Below, piece after piece: positions 14,000 through 14,662 of a stretch of DNA of 14,662 bases (position 1 is its first letter; each line of letters begins with the position of its first letter). Origin of the DNA: Nitrospinae bacterium CG22_combo_CG10-13_8_21_14_all_47_10 (GTDB lineage Bacteria > Nitrospinota > Nitrospinia > Nitrospinales > VA-1); contig PCTK01000158.1 in the NCBI GenBank assembly GCA_002786505.1, positions 12,913-27,574 of the forward strand, given 5' to 3'. A program made the position numbers and the translations under genes. The notes below the pieces were generated by a model. It was given only the letters and a program-made list of their open reading frames with translations. It had not been told where the DNA came from and made no database searches.

Positions 14000-14662
14000 T
14001 TTAACTAATAAAACCATCGGAGTGCTCATGGGAGGACTTTCCCCCGAGCGAGAGGTCTCAATCGTCACCGGAAACTCGGTTCTTGAGGCCATTAACAGGA
14101 AAGGGTTGATCGCTTTGCCGATTCACGTAGACCATAATATTGGCGAAACGCTCAAGTCGAATCCAATCGACTTGGCTTTTCTGGCCCTGCATGGAACCTT
14201 TGGAGAGGACGGATGCATTCAGGGTTTGCTCGAGTATTTCAAAATTCCTTATACAGGGTCAGGAGTCTTAGGCAGTGCTTTGGCTTATGACAAACTAAAA
14301 TCCAAGGAAATTTTGAAATTTCACGGAATACCAACGGCTGATTACGAAGTGTTCAATAAAAACCAGGAAATACGACGGAACCTGGAACTCCCTGTTGTCG
14401 TCAAGCCGACCAATCAAGGGTCCAGCCTGGGAGTGACCGTTGTTCATAAGGAAATTGAGTGGAAACCAGCTTTGGACACGGCGTTCGCTTATTCAGACGA
14501 AGTGATTGCAGAAAAATTTATTGAAGGAAAACTCCTGGCAATTGGAATGAACGGGATAACACCGATGCCGATTGTTCACATCCGTCCCAAGTCCGGTTTT
14601 TATGATTACGAGGCAAAGTATACCCCGGGAAAAACCGAATACATATGCCCGGCAGACATTGG
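13992..14662 (+). CDS. ddl: D-alanine:D-alanine ligase Ddl (partial, cut by window end)
   Basis: This ATP-grasp ligase makes the D-Ala-D-Ala used by MurF. About 223 codons are present of a usual 300-320. From the GTG at 13992, residues 10-23 read GVLMGGLSPEREVS, with Glu19 at the D-Ala-binding position (E15 in E. coli DdlB). FLALHGTFGEDG (His67), PYTGSG and DKLKSK follow. Lys138 lies in VVVKPTNQGSSLGV, the ATP-binding lysine and serine loop. EKF (174-176) and FYDYEAKY, which carries the omega-loop Tyr, are also present. Residue 181 is Leu where E. coli DdlB has the ribose-binding Glu187. The GTG is the only good start: the frame is closed by TAA at 13968-13970, and the first ATG (14028) lies inside the conserved GVLMGG strand. 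AAAAGG (13983-13988) sits only 3 nt away, so initiation may depend on coupling. Confidence 0.9.
   Translation, partial: MNNLTNKTIGVLMGGLSPEREVSIVTGNSVLEAINRKGLIALPIHVDHNIGETLKSNPIDLAFLALHGTFGEDGCIQGLLEYFKIPYTGSGVLGSALAYDKLKSKEILKFHGIPTADYEVFNKNQEIRRNLELPVVVKPTNQGSSLGVTVVHKEIEWKPALDTAFAYSDEVIAEKFIEGKLLAIGMNGITPMPIVHIRPKSGFYDYEAKYTPGKTEYICPADI

Overview
The window is a nearly intact dcw (division and cell wall) gene cluster. All thirteen recognised genes lie on the + strand: mraZ, rsmH (mraW), ftsL, ftsI, murE, murF, mraY, murD, ftsW, murG, murC, murB and the first two thirds of ddl, which is cut by the window end. A 41-codon reading frame of doubtful status lies between murB and ddl. Base composition looks close to half GC by eye. 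The full lipid II and septal synthesis set, and a MurE with the DNPR motif typical of meso-diaminopimelate-adding enzymes, point to a Gram-negative (diderm) bacterium. I lean towards a deltaproteobacterial or Nitrospinota-like lineage, but the sequence alone does not settle the phylum.

Layout. Positions 1-236 hold no convincing gene, only a pair of 9-bp direct repeats 20 bp apart. A sigma70-like promoter (TTGACA, 16-bp spacer, TAGGAT) sits at 237-264. It is followed by four RTGT direct repeats in an exact 10-bp phase (266-299), the expected form of a MraZ autoregulatory operator. From mraZ (332) to murB (13874) no intergenic gap exceeds 48 bp. Most junctions are overlaps or gaps of 2-5 nt (rsmH/ftsL, ftsI/murE, murE/murF, murG/murC), and I see no terminator. 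The block is probably one transcript with extensive translational coupling.

How the genes work together. MurB, MurC, MurD, MurE and MurF build UDP-MurNAc-pentapeptide, and Ddl supplies D-Ala-D-Ala. MraY and MurG make lipid I and lipid II at the membrane. FtsW (glycosyltransferase) and FtsI (transpeptidase) polymerise and crosslink septal peptidoglycan, with FtsL as their bitopic partner. RsmH methylates 16S rRNA, and MraZ is the likely transcriptional regulator.

The most unusual part is the murB-ddl junction. Its roughly 117 bp contain three nested perfect inverted repeats that fold into a symmetric three-way junction with 2-nt linkers (13894-13963). The flanking sequence looks like a duplicated or displaced ddl start. 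I read it as a small structured element (dispersed repeat or cis-acting RNA) inserted into an otherwise gapless operon. Other points of note are a TTG start for ftsW under a longer out-of-frame ORF, a 44-residue MurB N-terminal extension with a strong ribosome binding site, and an unusual Leu in Ddl at a nucleotide-binding Glu position.
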